Below are positions 12,668-24,000 of a stretch of DNA of 64,000 nucleotides, piece by piece. The notes beneath the pieces are model-generated. The model did not search any database. It was not told where the DNA came from and worked only from the letters and a program-made list of their open reading frames with translations. The translations under genes were made by a program, and so were the position numbers. This stretch comes from Rhipicephalus microplus. Lineage: Eukaryota > Arthropoda > Arachnida > Ixodida > Ixodidae. The stretch's first letter is position 1; each line of letters begins with the position of its first letter. The stretch covers positions 80,191,317 through 80,255,316 of the forward strand of contig NC_134702.1 of NCBI RefSeq assembly GCF_043290135.1. The letters are read 5' to 3'.

Positions 12668-13642
12668 ATGGAGAACCTTAAAGTGAAGGAACTCATCGAA
12701 ATTTGTGAGGAACTCGGCATTACTTTGGGCCGTGCGAAACGAAAGCAAGCGATCCTTGATATCATGAAGGATGAGGGAGTGTCGGCTGAGGAAGTCGATG
12801 AGGCCTGGGTGGATATTAAAGCACGCCGTGAGGAGGCTGAAAGGCGAGAAGTAGAAGCTCGCGAACGTGAGGAGGCTGAAAGGCGAGAAGCTCGTGAAGA
12901 AGCTGAAAGGCGCGAAGCTCGCGAAGAGGCTGAAAGGCGCGAAGCTCGCGAACGTGAAGAAGCTGAAAGGCGCGAAGCTCGCGAAGAAGCTGAAAGGCGC
13001 GAAGCTCGCGAACGTGAACAAGCTGAAAGGCGCGAAGCTCGCGAAGAAGCTGAAAGGCGCGAACGTCGCGAGGAGGCCGAGAGACAGGAGCGCCTTGAGA
13101 TGAAACGACTAGAATTGGCAATCCTACAGTGTTCGCAGGCGCCTAGCGCAGCTTCTCCGACGATTCAGGTCAGCGGTATTAGAATTCGGGATCAACTGCC
13201 ACCGTTCGTAGTAGGCGAGGACATGGCGAAGTATCTCGTCAAGTTTGAACACGTCTGTGAGCGAAATGCTTTGGAGCGGTCTCTTTGGGCGCGGAACCTG
13301 CTAGCTCTTCTTCCCGGCGAAGTGTCCGACGCGATAACTTGCTTGTCTAGGGAAGCGTTTGAGAGCTATGACGAGGTTAAGGAAGTGCTCTTGAGACGTT
13401 ATAAGTTGTCACCCGAGGCTTTCAGGCAAAGGTTCCGGTATGCTGAAAAGGGGAATGAGTCACACGTTGACTTCGCGTTTCGTCTTAAAGCCGATTTAAT
13501 TGAATGGCTCAAGGGCGAAGGTGTTTATGATGATCGCGATAAAGTGGTGGAATGCGTTGCATTGGAGCAATTCTACCGCTGCATCGAGGATAATGTCAGA
13601 CTTTGGCTGCAGGACAGACTTGGGGAAGAAGCGTGTTTTTGA
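12668..13642 (+). CDS. gag: Gag (capsid) protein of LTR element 1
   Basis: A 324-codon frame, with ATG at 12,668 about 350 bp past the 5' LTR. Residues 1-50 are a helical N terminus. Residues about 55-145 are a highly charged Glu/Arg/Ala coiled coil made of repeated EEAERREARE units, also visible as tandem DNA repeats at 12,840-13,085. Residues about 170-320 form the capsid-like region, with FVVGEDMAKYLVKFEHVCER and later ECVALEQFYRCIEDNVRLWL, which resembles the SCAN-like capsid domain of Gmr1-type gypsy elements. No CCHC knuckle follows: the frame ends about where the internal deletion joins pol. Gag assembles the particle that packages element RNA. This frame is undamaged up to the deletion point. 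Antisense frames over the coiled coil are mirror artefacts. Confidence 0.8.
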   Translation: MENLKVKELIEICEELGITLGRAKRKQAILDIMKDEGVSAEEVDEAWVDIKARREEAERREVEAREREEAERREAREEAERREAREEAERREAREREEAERREAREEAERREAREREQAERREAREEAERRERREEAERQERLEMKRLELAILQCSQAPSAASPTIQVSGIRIRDQLPPFVVGEDMAKYLVKFEHVCERNALERSLWARNLLALLPGEVSDAITCLSREAFESYDEVKEVLLRRYKLSPEAFRQRFRYAEKGNESHVDFAFRLKADLIEWLKGEGVYDDRDKVVECVALEQFYRCIEDNVRLWLQDRLGEEACF

Positions 13643-14165
13643 AGTTGATAATCAGGTAATGCTGCTGCAGCCACCAAAAAGGAACAAGCTTGAGGTTGAT
13701 TGGGAAGGGCCCGCCAAAGTATTATCGAAGCCTTGCGATACAAATTATGAAGTGAAATTAGGAAGGCGGCAGAACAAAATTTACAACTTGATGAAACCCA
13801 ATGTTCAACATCAAGCGGTCGTAAATCAGCTGTTGAAGGCTTCAGAGGAAGAGGAAGCAGAAAATTTGAGTTCTAGTGAGGTGATCGAAGGGGGATCGAA
13901 AGTAATCCGGGAGCAGATAAACCTAGAGCCTAGCGTAAGTGAAGGAGGACCTGTGAAAGAGGACCTGAGAAAGATTGTTTCCGAGTTTGGGTATGTGTTG
14001 TCGGACCGTCCCGGAGACACGACGGTGATCGAACACGATATCGAGCTAAGCGGTGAGGAGTCAATCAGTAGCAAGCCGTATCGTTGTTCCCCTGTGCAAC
14101 GTCGAAAGTGTGAGCCGCTCTTGGTGCCGCATAGGTATCGTCGCCTAAAAGTGGCCGGTTACTGA
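13625..14165 (+). pseudogene. pol: Pol remnant: integrase C terminus followed by reverse transcriptase N terminus
   Basis: In a different frame from gag, translation from about 13,625 gives a block with VMLLQPPKRNKLEVDWEGP and a following NYEVKL, the GPY/F-type C-terminal module of a gypsy integrase. After an acidic linker the same frame continues with LSDRPGDTTVIEHDIEL and KPYRCSPVQRRK, the conserved segment just before the reverse transcriptase fingers. It stops at 14,165 before any catalytic motif. The join to gag lies near 13,620-13,635 and changes frame, as expected from a deletion. Having integrase before reverse transcriptase in one frame fits the Gmr1-type domain order, unlike ordinary gypsy elements. 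A second internal deletion could mimic this, but the frame is seamless. Confidence 0.65.
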
Positions 14166-14845
14166 GGTGGAGCATGTTGCTCCACAGCGCAACTTTTACG
14201 TTCGCTAAAGAAAAAAAAAGGAAAGGTAAACGCTAATGCAGGTGCATTGAGCAGTGCGTTCCAGCTAGTAACTTCTCAACCTTTCGGTTTCTCGCTGGCG
14301 ATTCGGGGCAAAATTTTGACCTCATCACGACCTGGGCCGAGCGCTTCCGTTCAGAGTGCTCTCAAAGGGCCAACTTTATGTGGTATTCTAATTCGTTGCG
14401 TTGTTGTAATTGTGAAAAATTCAAGTTCTTACTTTAGGAGTCTTTTGTCCCACATGTGCCTCTTGATGTAGAGGGAACGAAATTCCGATAGACACGTAGA
14501 TAGGTATATGTTGTTCTATACTTTGTCTGGTGTTCTGTCGGGTGACCGAGGGCACTTGCTTGTGTCGTGTGTTGTCTGTTGTCGAACCGTTCTTAGCAAG
14601 TTGCAGAACCATCGACAAGTGCTGAAACCGAAGATGGTCAGAAGAGACGAGTGAAGCTGGTCAGCAAGTTGTGGCGACAAGCCAGTGGGGCTGGGATCCG
14701 TCGTCAAAATGGGATGTGTTCCCGGAACAGTCTGGAGCTGTAGTCTCCCCATGGCCCTGGAGGCGAACCTGGAGGGACCTGGCGAACGAGCGCACCTGAC
14801 ATCCGAGCCCCGTGGAAGCAGCTCGTCTTTCCGGTGCATTGTCTG
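14166..14845 (+). other. 3' untranslated interior of LTR element 1
   Basis: About 680 bp between the pol remnant and the polypurine tract. No envelope-like membrane segment or other recognisable domain. An A-rich stretch (14,209-14,226) lies just after the pol remnant. Confidence 0.5.
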
Positions 14846-14858
14846 GCGGCGGGGGTGC
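14845..14858 (+). other. Polypurine tract of LTR element 1
   Basis: GGCGGCGGGGGTGC directly precedes the 3' LTR. A G-rich tract here primes plus-strand DNA synthesis in LTR elements. Confidence 0.55.
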
Positions 14859-15534
14859 TGTTATGCCAGCGAGTCCTCGTCAAACGTCCGTGCCTCTGAA
14901 ACAGGCAATCTGGGTCAAGGCCAGCCCGCAGCCCGCCGGGCGCGAACAACTCCACGGCGTGAACACGCGCGGCGCATCTGTGGCCCACGTGCATTGAGTC
15001 AGTTGCGCACGTGACAGCGAGCCGGCGTCCTCATGTCTGGTGGCCTGACGCATCGCGCGGCGAACCCCATTGGAGGAGCCTGCTCGGAAGACCAGCGGCG
15101 CTTCTGATTGGACATTTTAGTTGGGCCCGGTGTAAATAAAAGAAGCCCTGCGGCGCGTCGCGATCGGAGATCCTAGGAGAGGAGTCCCCGTGTCGGAGTG
15201 CCGACATGTGTGTGAGTCAGCGGTTTTAGGCGAAAGGCTGACCTATGTGTTAGAGAGAGGAGCTCGGCTCTTCGAGTCTCTGCCGGCCCCAGTGCCGAAA
15301 TTGTAACGCCTCTGTATATATGCTGTACATAAACCTTGTTTAACTCACCGTCGTCTCGTCCGCTCGTCTCCTCAGCTCTGCGCAGAAGCAGTCGCGAGCT
15401 GAGAAACATACGCTACCAAACGGCTGGTGACCTTCCCGGCGGAGTTGAAAGCAGTGGCGCCTCCGGGGCCGTGTTGGCGTCGCCGTCTTTCGCAAGAGTG
15501 GTGGCTTCGGCGGGATCGGTCCGCCTTCTCAACA
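14859..15534 (+). repeat. 3' LTR of LTR element 1
   Basis: 676 bp. It is identical in appearance to the 5' LTR except for two missing bases before TTCTCAACA. It is followed at once by the ACAC duplication. Confidence 0.93.
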
Positions 15535-15555
15535 ACACCCATCTCAGAACCACGC

Positions 15556-16600
15556 ACTTTGTTTTAGGGGCGATATATAGCGGTGCCCGTTCGTCCCCCG
15601 TAGTATGTAACAAGTATAACATTTTGACCTCCAAGGTGGTGCAGGTGAGAGATTTCATCTGTACGTTGTTGAACAATAAAAAATAGTGCTCAATGTACAT
15701 GTAAATGGCTGCTATTAGGGAATGAGAGACAGGAGCATTCGGCTTTTAGTTAACGCGTAGGCTGCGATCACCATTAGCAGCCATTGGCATGTACATTGAG
15801 CGCTATCTGACAAAAAAGGGTTGCTACGTTATACCCGCTGGGTGTAACCTTCTTAGCTTTAGAAAGGTTTAGCGAGCGTTGAGCCGCAGTGCCATGAATA
15901 CAATTAACTTGCATATACCATGAATGAACTCGAGGTGGTTAAAAGTGGGAATTAGATACGAAGCGCAAGCCGTAAGAAAGTAAAAGTCGAATTCTTCTGT
16001 CTCTCATTTCCCATTAGCAGCCATTGGCATGTACATCGAGCACTATCTGACTAAAAAAGTTTGCTACGTCATACTCGCTGGGCTTAACCTCCTTGGTTTT
16101 CGAAAGGTTTAGCGAGCGTTCGGCCGCAGCGCCATGAATACAGTGAACTAGTATATACCATGAACTCGAGGTGGTTAAAGGTGGGAAGTAGACCCGAAGC
16201 GCAAGCCGTAAAAAATTGTGCGTGTGCCACCTCTCGTTTAGTCCTTGGAATGTCCGCTGGATGGCGGTGCTTCTATATGGGGAATATATGATGAAAAGAT
16301 GCGCGATGGTGGTACTTGGAGTGTTGAATAGATGGACGAATGGACACATAGACAGATGCATGGATGGACGCATGAACGGACGCAGGGGCAGCTGCCTGGA
16401 CGAACGCAGGGACGGACGCACGAACAGACGGACGCACGGACGGGCTGATGGACGCATGGACGGTCACACTGATGGACGCATGGACGGTCACACTGATGGA
16501 CGCATGGACGGACGGAAGCAAGAACGAATGGACGGACGAATTGTTCGCCCCACTCTCCATCATTCACTCCGTGGATATGCTGCCGTTTTTTTTTGAAAAA
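15556..16600 (+). repeat. Composite repeat family 2, copy A: 240-bp units plus GGAC satellite
   Basis: The order is: left end with TTTTAGGGGCG and CCCGTTCGTCCC; a segment with TGTACGTTGTTGAACAATAAA; tandem units of 240 bp beginning CCATTAGCAGCCATTGGC at 15,771 and 16,011; a GATGGACG-type minisatellite (about 16,325-16,540); and a right end TTCGCCCC then CTCCATCATTCACTCCG and GGATATGCTGCC. The same order recurs at 45,955-46,975. The left GGGGCG and right CGCCCC are inverted with respect to each other. The architecture resembles Helentron-associated non-autonomous elements; that assignment is inference. Long frames across the satellite are artefacts. Confidence 0.7.
15680..15770 (-). repeat. 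Inverted partial unit inside composite repeat copy A
   Basis: GTGCTCAATGTACATG and GGCTGCTATTAGGG are the reverse complement of the start of the 240-bp unit that follows. GAATGAGAGACAGGAG and TTTTAGTTAACGCG are the reverse complement of the unit's end. Copy B carries the matching segment in the forward direction (46,090-46,150), so this stretch has been inverted in copy A. Confidence 0.7.
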
Positions 16601-16967
16601 AAAAAAAACTGCCAGATGACGGTCATGTGTCACGTGTCACGTGACTTGATGCGCTCGTTCGGCTCCGCTGCACGCTCGAGGCCACGAAGAAAGGAAATGT
16701 CCGTGCATGAGGCACTCTAACGCAGCGCCTCCAGAAAACCATCCACCAAATTTCTTGAGCAGAACAACAAATAAATGTTATGTTCACTCTCTCCACAGGC
16801 AAGACTATCGTCTTTCGACGACATTTGCAGATAGAATGCCGATACGGGGCCCATTTTTTTTGTTCCGCTTCCTCAATACAAGCACTGATTTACTCTATCA
16901 TGGCATATGAGCTTTTGAATTTGACGCACTAAGGCACGACTGGTTTTGTATTGTTCAAAACATTGGC
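16601..16967. other. No gene seen; short spacer between two composite repeats
   Basis: Contains two tandem GTCACGTG motifs (16,628-16,644) and otherwise nothing recognisable. Confidence 0.4.
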
Positions 16968-18342
16968 AGATCCCACGTACAGTGAGAATCGATGATATGC
17001 AAAGCACGAATTACGAAGGCTGCTATGTCAGCTTAAATCAGCACAACGTTACGAGGCGGACGTACAATATGCCGCATATGACGTCCATGTCGCCATTATA
17101 ATGTTTGTACGTGTCAATCTTAGTCTATTCACGTCACGTGATAAAAAAAATTGTATACATGGAACTAGCGCAACGGCTGCGAGCACGCTATGAGCGTAGC
17201 ATGTAGTGACGTTTTACATGACAAGCATATCACAATTATCATGTTTAGATGTGTTGATATGTCACTTTAGAATAGGCACAACATTACGAGGTTGAGGTAA
17301 ATGATGCCGTACATGACATCCGTATCATGATTATCATGTTTGAATGTGTCGTTTACATTCGTCGTCCATTCACGTCACCTGATACCAAGTTTGGTATATG
17401 TGGAGCCAGCGCACAATGAGCCTAGCAAGTATTCATGTTTTACATGACAGGAATCTCATGGTTATCATGTTTTGACGTGTCATTTACGTACGTCATTCAT
17501 TGACGTCACGTAATACCGTATTTGGTAAATGCATGGAAAGCGAGCGAAACAGTCGCGAGTGCATCATGAGCGTAGTATGTTGTCACGTTCTTAAACGACA
17601 CGCATGTCATGATTATAATATGTTGTCACGTTCTTGAACGATACACATGTCATGATTATCATGTTCGAACCAGTCATATACCTCCATCCTCCATTCATAT
17701 CACGTAACACCAAATTTGGTATATGTGAAATTAGTGAAACGACCGCTAATTCACCATGAGCGTAGCATGTAGTCATGTTTATATGACACGCATGTGATAA
17801 GTTTCCCGTTTGGACATGTCAATAACTTTCATCATCCATTCATGTCACGTAAAACCAAAATTGGTATATGTGGAGTTAGCAAAATGGCCGTGAGCAAGCT
17901 ATGAGCGTAGCATATAGTCATGTTTTACAAGACACGCATCTCATGATTATCATGCTTGCAGCAGTCATATACCCTCGTAATCCATTCACGATCAGCACTA
18001 CCAGATTTGGTAAAGTGAAGCTAGGAAAACGACCACGAACGCATAGAGTGGCCTGTAGCCATGACTTACATGACATGCATGTCATCGTTTCCACGTTAGG
18101 GCTTGTCACTTATGTTCGCCATGCAGTCATGTCAACCATACCAGTTGGCAATTTCATGTGAAGGAAACTACCGCAAGAACAGCAAGACCATAAAATGTAA
18201 ATCATGACATTCAAGACATACATTTCATGATTTTCATGTTATGGCTTGTCACTTATGATCGTCATATGGTCATATTATGCCTCAAATTTGGGTATCAATA
18301 CCTCAATCGAAACTGCCAGGTGAGCTAAAACTCATAGGCGGC

Positions 18343-18427
<85 letters not shown>

Positions 18428-18515
18428 GGATAGATAGATAGATAGTTAGATAGATAGATAGATAGATAGACACGATTACAGTTGCCAAAGTTCACTAAGA
18501 AATGCTTCACATGAA
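16968..18515 (+). repeat. Composite repeat family 1, copy 1: 143-bp units plus (GATA)n
   Basis: Left end TTGGCAGATCCCACGTAC at 16,970. Then come about eight diverged tandem units with a conserved core of CATGTAGTCATGTTTTACATGACACGCATGTCATGATTATCATG type (17,080-18,260); successive cores from 17,641 on lie 141-145 bp apart. Next a (GATA)n tract of about 128 bp (18,343-18,470), and a right end CTAAGAAATGCTTCACAT at 18,495-18,512. Copy 2 at 42,477 and a solo right end at 6881 share these parts in the same order. No protein is encoded. The layout matches Helentron-dependent DINE-1/pearl-type elements, which is inference from structure, not homology. Confidence 0.75.
18343..18470 (+). repeat. (GATA)n microsatellite
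   Basis: Nearly pure TAGA units with two interruptions (GATGGATA, GATAGTTA), in a fixed position inside the composite repeat. Confidence 0.95.
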
Positions 18516-19125
18516 AAAATTGTTGCTATTTTTGTCACACACACACGCACAAGCACAAAACAGCAAACAACACAAAGGCAACAAGGTGAAGGGGCACTTG
18601 AACGTACATTAGCGCTATCATTGCCGGTTATTTTGGGGAGAAGGGGGCATCATACAAAAATTGAGTAGCCAAGTGGACCAGTGCCTTAATTACCACATAG
18701 CTACCTATGTATATGGCAGTAAAGCGCTTCTCTAACAAAAAAACATACACTCTGTGAGTGCGACGTCACAATTACGAACAAGCGCATCCGACAAACACAA
18801 AGGCTCAACTTTTCCCCCATGAGGCCACCTACTTCAAAGGCTCATGATAAGAACAGCAACACAAGGTAGACGCCGGCCGTGCAGCTGACAACTCCGCTTA
18901 TAGAGCTTACGTGTTCGCCGTGGCGTTAATAGCCAATGAACAACATTGCCCATACAAGCATTATGTCCAGTCTCAATATGTCTCAGCTTTCCGTTATCTA
19001 GAAGCCATTTCACCCTGAGGTCGATGTTCCGGCTCATCCGGCCTCCACGCATCAGCTGATCAGGTGCCAAGAAGGTTACCGGATTGCGTCGTTGTATGCC
19101 CTGCAGCATTATTACTTCATAGGAA
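18516..19125. other. No gene seen; flank of LINE fragment
   Basis: Starts with a CA-rich tract (ACACACACGCACAAGCACA). No recognisable coding sequence. The last 100 bases could be decayed LINE sequence. Confidence 0.4.
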
Positions 19126-20470
19126 AATCACTTTACTTTCACCGCTACCGTCACATCATTTAGCGTGTTTGACAGCTCGGAGGCCCCATTCCTCGTACTG
19201 CGGTATCGTGACAAAACATCAGGACAATCTACCGCCTGGCTTCAAACTTGCGATACACCCAGCAACTGCGCCATGCAGTCTTCGTCAACCTGATGTGCGC
19301 TTATCAGTTCCTGGAATCTTTAAGAAGGCACGCATGTCAACGCTAGCCCTGAAGCAATTGACTTTGCGTCTGTTGGACGAAAGGTACTTCGACCACATAC
19401 ATGTTTATACCGATGGCTCCACTAATTCCAACAGCTCCACAGGAGCAGTGGTTGTTCCATCTGAAAATGTGTTGCTTCAGTACAAGTTTTCTCACACCAC
19501 GACATCGACAGCAGCAGAGCTCGCAGCACATCAAGGTGCAGTAAAGTACATTCTTCGCCAGCAACCTAACCAATGGGTCATCTTTTGCGACTCCAGGTCA
19601 GCCTTACAGTCACTACAGTTTGTTATGCAACACGGGTTACATGAACAATCAGTATATTAGATAAGGCACGACTACCACGAAGCGCTCACGGAAGGTCACG
19701 ATATGGTATTTCAGTGGTTGCCGAGTCATTGCGGAATCGTCGGCAATGACCGCGCGGATGAAGCTGCTCGATCGGCTCATGACCAAGCGCACGTCCATAC
19801 CACTCTTGAGAACGGACGCTGCAAGGTTACTACAATCAGTTGCTCGCCGTATATCTCTCCTATAATGGAATACGCAAGGTTTCTTCAACACCCACCTGTA
19901 TTCGATCGACCCAAACTTGCACCTTCGTTTGCCATCCAGGCTCCCACGATGCGCTGAAACTTTACTGTGTCGCATGAGGTTGGGCGTGGCATTTACGAAT
20001 TCGTACTCTCGTCTCCTTGGAATGGCGAGCACTTCGGCATGCAACATCTGCACCTGCGAGGAAACGCTTGAGCACATTCTATGTCATTGCCCAGCATACC
20101 AAACCGAACGACGTATTATGGAAGCCAAGCTCTGTCAACTGGATTCACGGCCGCTTATAGAAGAGAAGACCCTGGGACCTTGGCCGACGGCTTCCCATAC
20201 GCGCAAAGCCACGAAAGCCCTCTTGTACTTTTTAAGGACCACCAGACTTCAAGACCGCTTGTGAAAGAACTGTGCGAGACCGTGGTGTGTAGTCTCAAAC
20301 TGACTATTCATGCTTCTCTTTCTTACTTCTCTTCTTTTCTATCTCTTTTCGTTCTATTATTCTCCTCCCCCCCCCAAGTGTAGGGTAGCCAACCGAGCCA
20401 AGCTTGGTTAACCTCCCTCCCTTTTCTCCCTACTTATCTCTCTCTCTCACTTTACTTTCAAATTACCAGC
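19126..20470 (+). pseudogene. LINE (I-group, RNase H-bearing) 3' fragment
   Basis: One frame (19,064-19,660) encodes the region between reverse transcriptase and RNase H (HHLACLTARRPHSSYC), then RNase H with IHVYTDGSTNSN (first Asp), STAAELAAHQGAV (Glu) and FCDSRSALQSL (second Asp). A stop follows QSVY. A new frame continues with VFQWLPSHCGIVGNDRADEAA (last Asp, at 19,703-19,800). After another shift, 19,917-20,264 gives CNICTCEETLEHILCHCP, the C-terminal CCHC finger, and a tail ending in ALLYFLRTTRL. Polypyrimidine 3' sequence runs to 20,470. All four RNase H catalytic residues remain, but frameshifts break the protein. The 5' two-thirds are missing, as is usual for truncated LINE insertions. 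Confidence 0.8.
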
Positions 20471-21028
20471 TGTTATTTATGTGAGCCTTCTTGGCTGTTA
20501 CTTTGTTCTACGTTTTGTGTCTGCCACACCACGTAAGCAGCAATAGTGTCTCTCTAGAGGATAAGCGATTCCGACCCCCTGGAGAAATTCTTGAAAGAAG
20601 AAACGTGATCAGTGAATGGAAGTACTCAAAGACTCCCATCTTACGTTCGAACAAGTCGCCCTTCAAAGGAAAAGGAGAATAGAAAACATGTTCCTGAGCC
20701 CGTGTTTTTTGGGACGCGCTCGCCTTATGCCAGTTCTCAGTACACACCTGAACGTCACTTCAGAATTCCAGTTCGTACTTCTTGTGCTGGGGCCGCTTGT
20801 AAGAACTGCAACTTTTGCCGATTACTTTAAAACGCAACTGCGCCAATTTTTCGAGGTCAATGAATCTGAATTGAATTCACTGGATACATTCATTTGCCAG
20901 TTGGCGCTATTCATACCAAATCACAGGCTTGAGAGTTTTGCAAATTCTTTTCAAATGAAATATATAGCTTGCCTCCAAACGATCATCTCTCTAGCCAGAA
21001 TTGGTAGCAATATTGTGTGTGTGTGTGT

Positions 21029-21062
<34 letters not shown>

Positions 21063-24000
21063 TTGTGTGTGACGTTGATGTTTGCATGGCGCAAGTGATA
21101 GAACTGATGTGCCACTGCAGCGTCTGCTTGTGGGCTTAGGATTGTGTTGGTTCGTCCAGTGCTTCCTTGCTTGAGCGTGCGCTTTCCTTTTTTGTGTTAG
21201 TGGCGGGCGATAGATAGCAAGTTGTGTTACGTTGCGGGCCGCGCACGATTTGCCACATATTTTCCACTCCAGCGTCTCCTTGAACACTCTTTTTTGCCCT
21301 CAGTTCCCGTGTAGAGAGAGGTAAAACTGCCCCCTTCATGATGCATTAACCCAGTCAAATGCTAAAATAACGAATTACAACAACCACAATAGAACGGCGC
21401 ATTCAGGTTCTTTGCTGCACAAGACATATACTGTAAGGGAAAAAATGTTTTCTGGAAAGGTGACAAGAACTACATGCGTAGAAAAAAGCCCATCTATTCC
21501 CGGTGCTTAGTGTTTGCCCTTGTTCTATTTTTTCATTCATTTATTTGTTTGTTTAAGGCAAACTGTGCTCAAGCGTCAAACAGCCGCAAAACAAATTGGT
21601 AAGAAGTGAGGCCGAATAAAACACCAACCAAAGATCTGAAAGAAACAATCACCGCAGCAAGTTAGCCGCAGCAGCTGGTGCAAAAGCAGGGAACTCGTTA
21701 CCGAAAAATGCTCTGCAAATAGAAATACAACAACCACAACTACTTCTGAAAAATGAACCTGGTCATGCCCCACGCCTTCAGCGCCCTCCAGGAAAACCCC
21801 CATGACCTCAGACCTTCCACTCGATGAGAGACAACAACAGAAACACAAGAAGTCGGAACTGTTTCTGAATGAATCCCACCAATTTCCTGCTGCTCGGGAT
21901 CACTTCTAAGACTCCTCGACGAGCTCAGTTCTGGTGTGTGGTTGTTGCCCTGCTGTTCCGGTCTGAACCATTACTAGTGCCTTTTTGTATTGCGTCTCTG
22001 TCACTTCGATCTTCACGTCTTTTCCGCCAATCTCTGAATCTCAGCGTTTGCTTTAGTTTTTTGCTTTGGAGTTTCCTTTTGTTATAGAAAAATGTGACGA
22101 AGACAGAGGCCTTCAGGATAGCAAGTGTTGAGCACGAGTGAAATCAAGCTGAGCGCAGAAAACGCTTATTGGTCGACTACTTCACCTCTCTTCCATTTGA
22201 GCTTTCCAGGCTGGGAGCAACCTTTGATTCGGTCTCAATTTTCTCTTATGTGACAGATTTTTTTCTAGTTTCTTTGCAGTTTCTTTCCAGTTTCTTGTCA
22301 TAAAAAGATTAAAATCCTCAATTCTAAAAAAAAACAAACAAACGCAGCATTACTATTTATATTCCCTGCGATGTATTGCCATCTCTAGGTATTCATGGGG
22401 GTGAGCATTTTTGGCAAGAACCAACCACTCATTCAGGTAAATAAACAGATCTGACAGGTCTCCACCATTCGAAATTGCCAATACTATCATTAACGCGACA
22501 CGGCTTTTTAGAGTGTATGTCGACTCGAACGCTTCCGTGAAGCGTTGACGTATCCAAAAGACATCAGCAGCACTGCGGAACGCCTTCGAAGGTGTGCTTA
22601 CTACTAGTATCCACGCCAGTGTTGTCACAAATGAGCTCCACAAATGTTCAGAATGTGCAAACGTGAATTTCACTGTTTACCGAAAATAGTGTCCCATTGT
22701 CCTTATTCCCATGCCAACTAAAAGCTTCAAATGAGGCTGCTGTATGCTATATAAGGAGGTCGCACATTTCTGGAGGCTTACCGACATAAAATACGATGAA
22801 TTCAAGAGCACTATACTGTATGATGGATGTGAATTCAGAGGGAATATTTAAAAAAAACCAAATTTGTCACTCGGAGTATCAAATAGCTCACTATGCAAGG
22901 TATTTCAATTGCATGTAAAAGGAAATCATTATGCATTCGCAGCAGGCTACCGTTATGTACGTACATACGCAACAGGAGTTTCCCTAATGCTCGAACTCTC
23001 ACAGCGAAAAATCGAAAAAGAGCACATAAAAATTAGAATATATTGCTAACATAAATGTGGACAGTACGAAGCTTTAACGGTAAGTGCTTTTGGCAAGCAC
23101 AAATTTCATGGGTGAGGAGCGTTTTAGCTCTTTACCAAATCAATCTAGTACACCTATTGCGCCATAAACAGCATCAGGTAACGCACGTGACCTGCCTACC
23201 TGTAAATAACTTTGCTCGATGCTGTAAAGCACAGGTAAATATTCTGCATGATTTTCACTGTCAAACAAGTTCAACGCCGAACGAATAGTGATGGAAGGGC
23301 TTTTCAAACATGGTGTGCAAAATTTCGAATGATTTACTACCAGCCTTCTACACTGCCATCTTTTTCAACAGCCTGTCATGTCTTACTTCTTTGTTTTACA
23401 TTCTCTGCGGTGTTATTTCTATTTATTTTGGCATTCAACGCATCCTCTTGGGCACTGGCTGCACGCCAGGGTGTCTTTACACGAAAGGCGAACTCTTAAC
23501 GAAATTCAGCTCCGCAAGGTTTCTTGCTTTATGTGCTCCCACGAGAACTCTTTGCTATTGATAATGTGACTTGAGTTGGTGCTCTTAAAAGCTTTGCCCG
23601 AGCAGTCTCTGCGCCTTGGAAAAAACTTTCTCTTGGTAGGTTCTGGTTTTATTTCGCGTTACGCTTGATTAAAATCACTACAGCTCCCCAGGTCGTGCGT
23701 CTTCTCTTTATAGTATCCTGTTCTCCGAACTTTTGCAGCAAAAAGCGTAAATTTATCATTTTTGTGTGGTTATGCTTGGTATGTTACAGGTAAGCTGTTC
23801 CACTGACTTGTCAGCCTGATTGTATGTTAGTTTACAGTTTCCTCTTTAAACTTAGGAAGGAGAATCTGGATGTAGCTGAGTAAAAACATAAATATCTGTA
23901 GTGCACTGAATAAAGCTTGGGTGAGATGGCCTACTCATTAATATTATACCAGGCGTAAGACAAAACCTGTATGATTGGTTGAAGTTAAGCCTACTTGTTC

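Larger units (their letters stand above)
11640..15538 (+). mobile_element. Ty3/gypsy-type LTR retrotransposon, internally deleted, with target duplications
   Basis: The element runs from 11,644 to 15,534 and is flanked by ACAC at 11,640-11,643 and 15,535-15,538, a 4-bp target duplication. Its LTRs begin TGTTATG and end CTCAACA, so the terminal TGTT/AACA are inverted. The LTRs appear to differ only by a 2-bp indel near their 3' end, which marks a recent insertion. The interior is only 2.54 kb and holds a gag ORF, a pol remnant and a long 3' leader to the polypurine tract. Protease, the reverse transcriptase core, RNase H and the integrase core are gone, so the element must move in trans if it still moves. 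Confidence 0.92.

Noticed and set aside
12656..13121. Phe/Ser-rich and Leu/Arg-rich frames on the other strand or frame over the gag coiled coil
   Set aside because: Shadows of the repetitive GAAGCTCGCGAA-type DNA coding for the coil.
16014..16633. Long Arg/Asp/Gly and Pro/Ser/Val/Cys-rich frames around the satellite, also 46,606-47,150
   Set aside because: Translation of the GATGGACG minisatellite in all frames.
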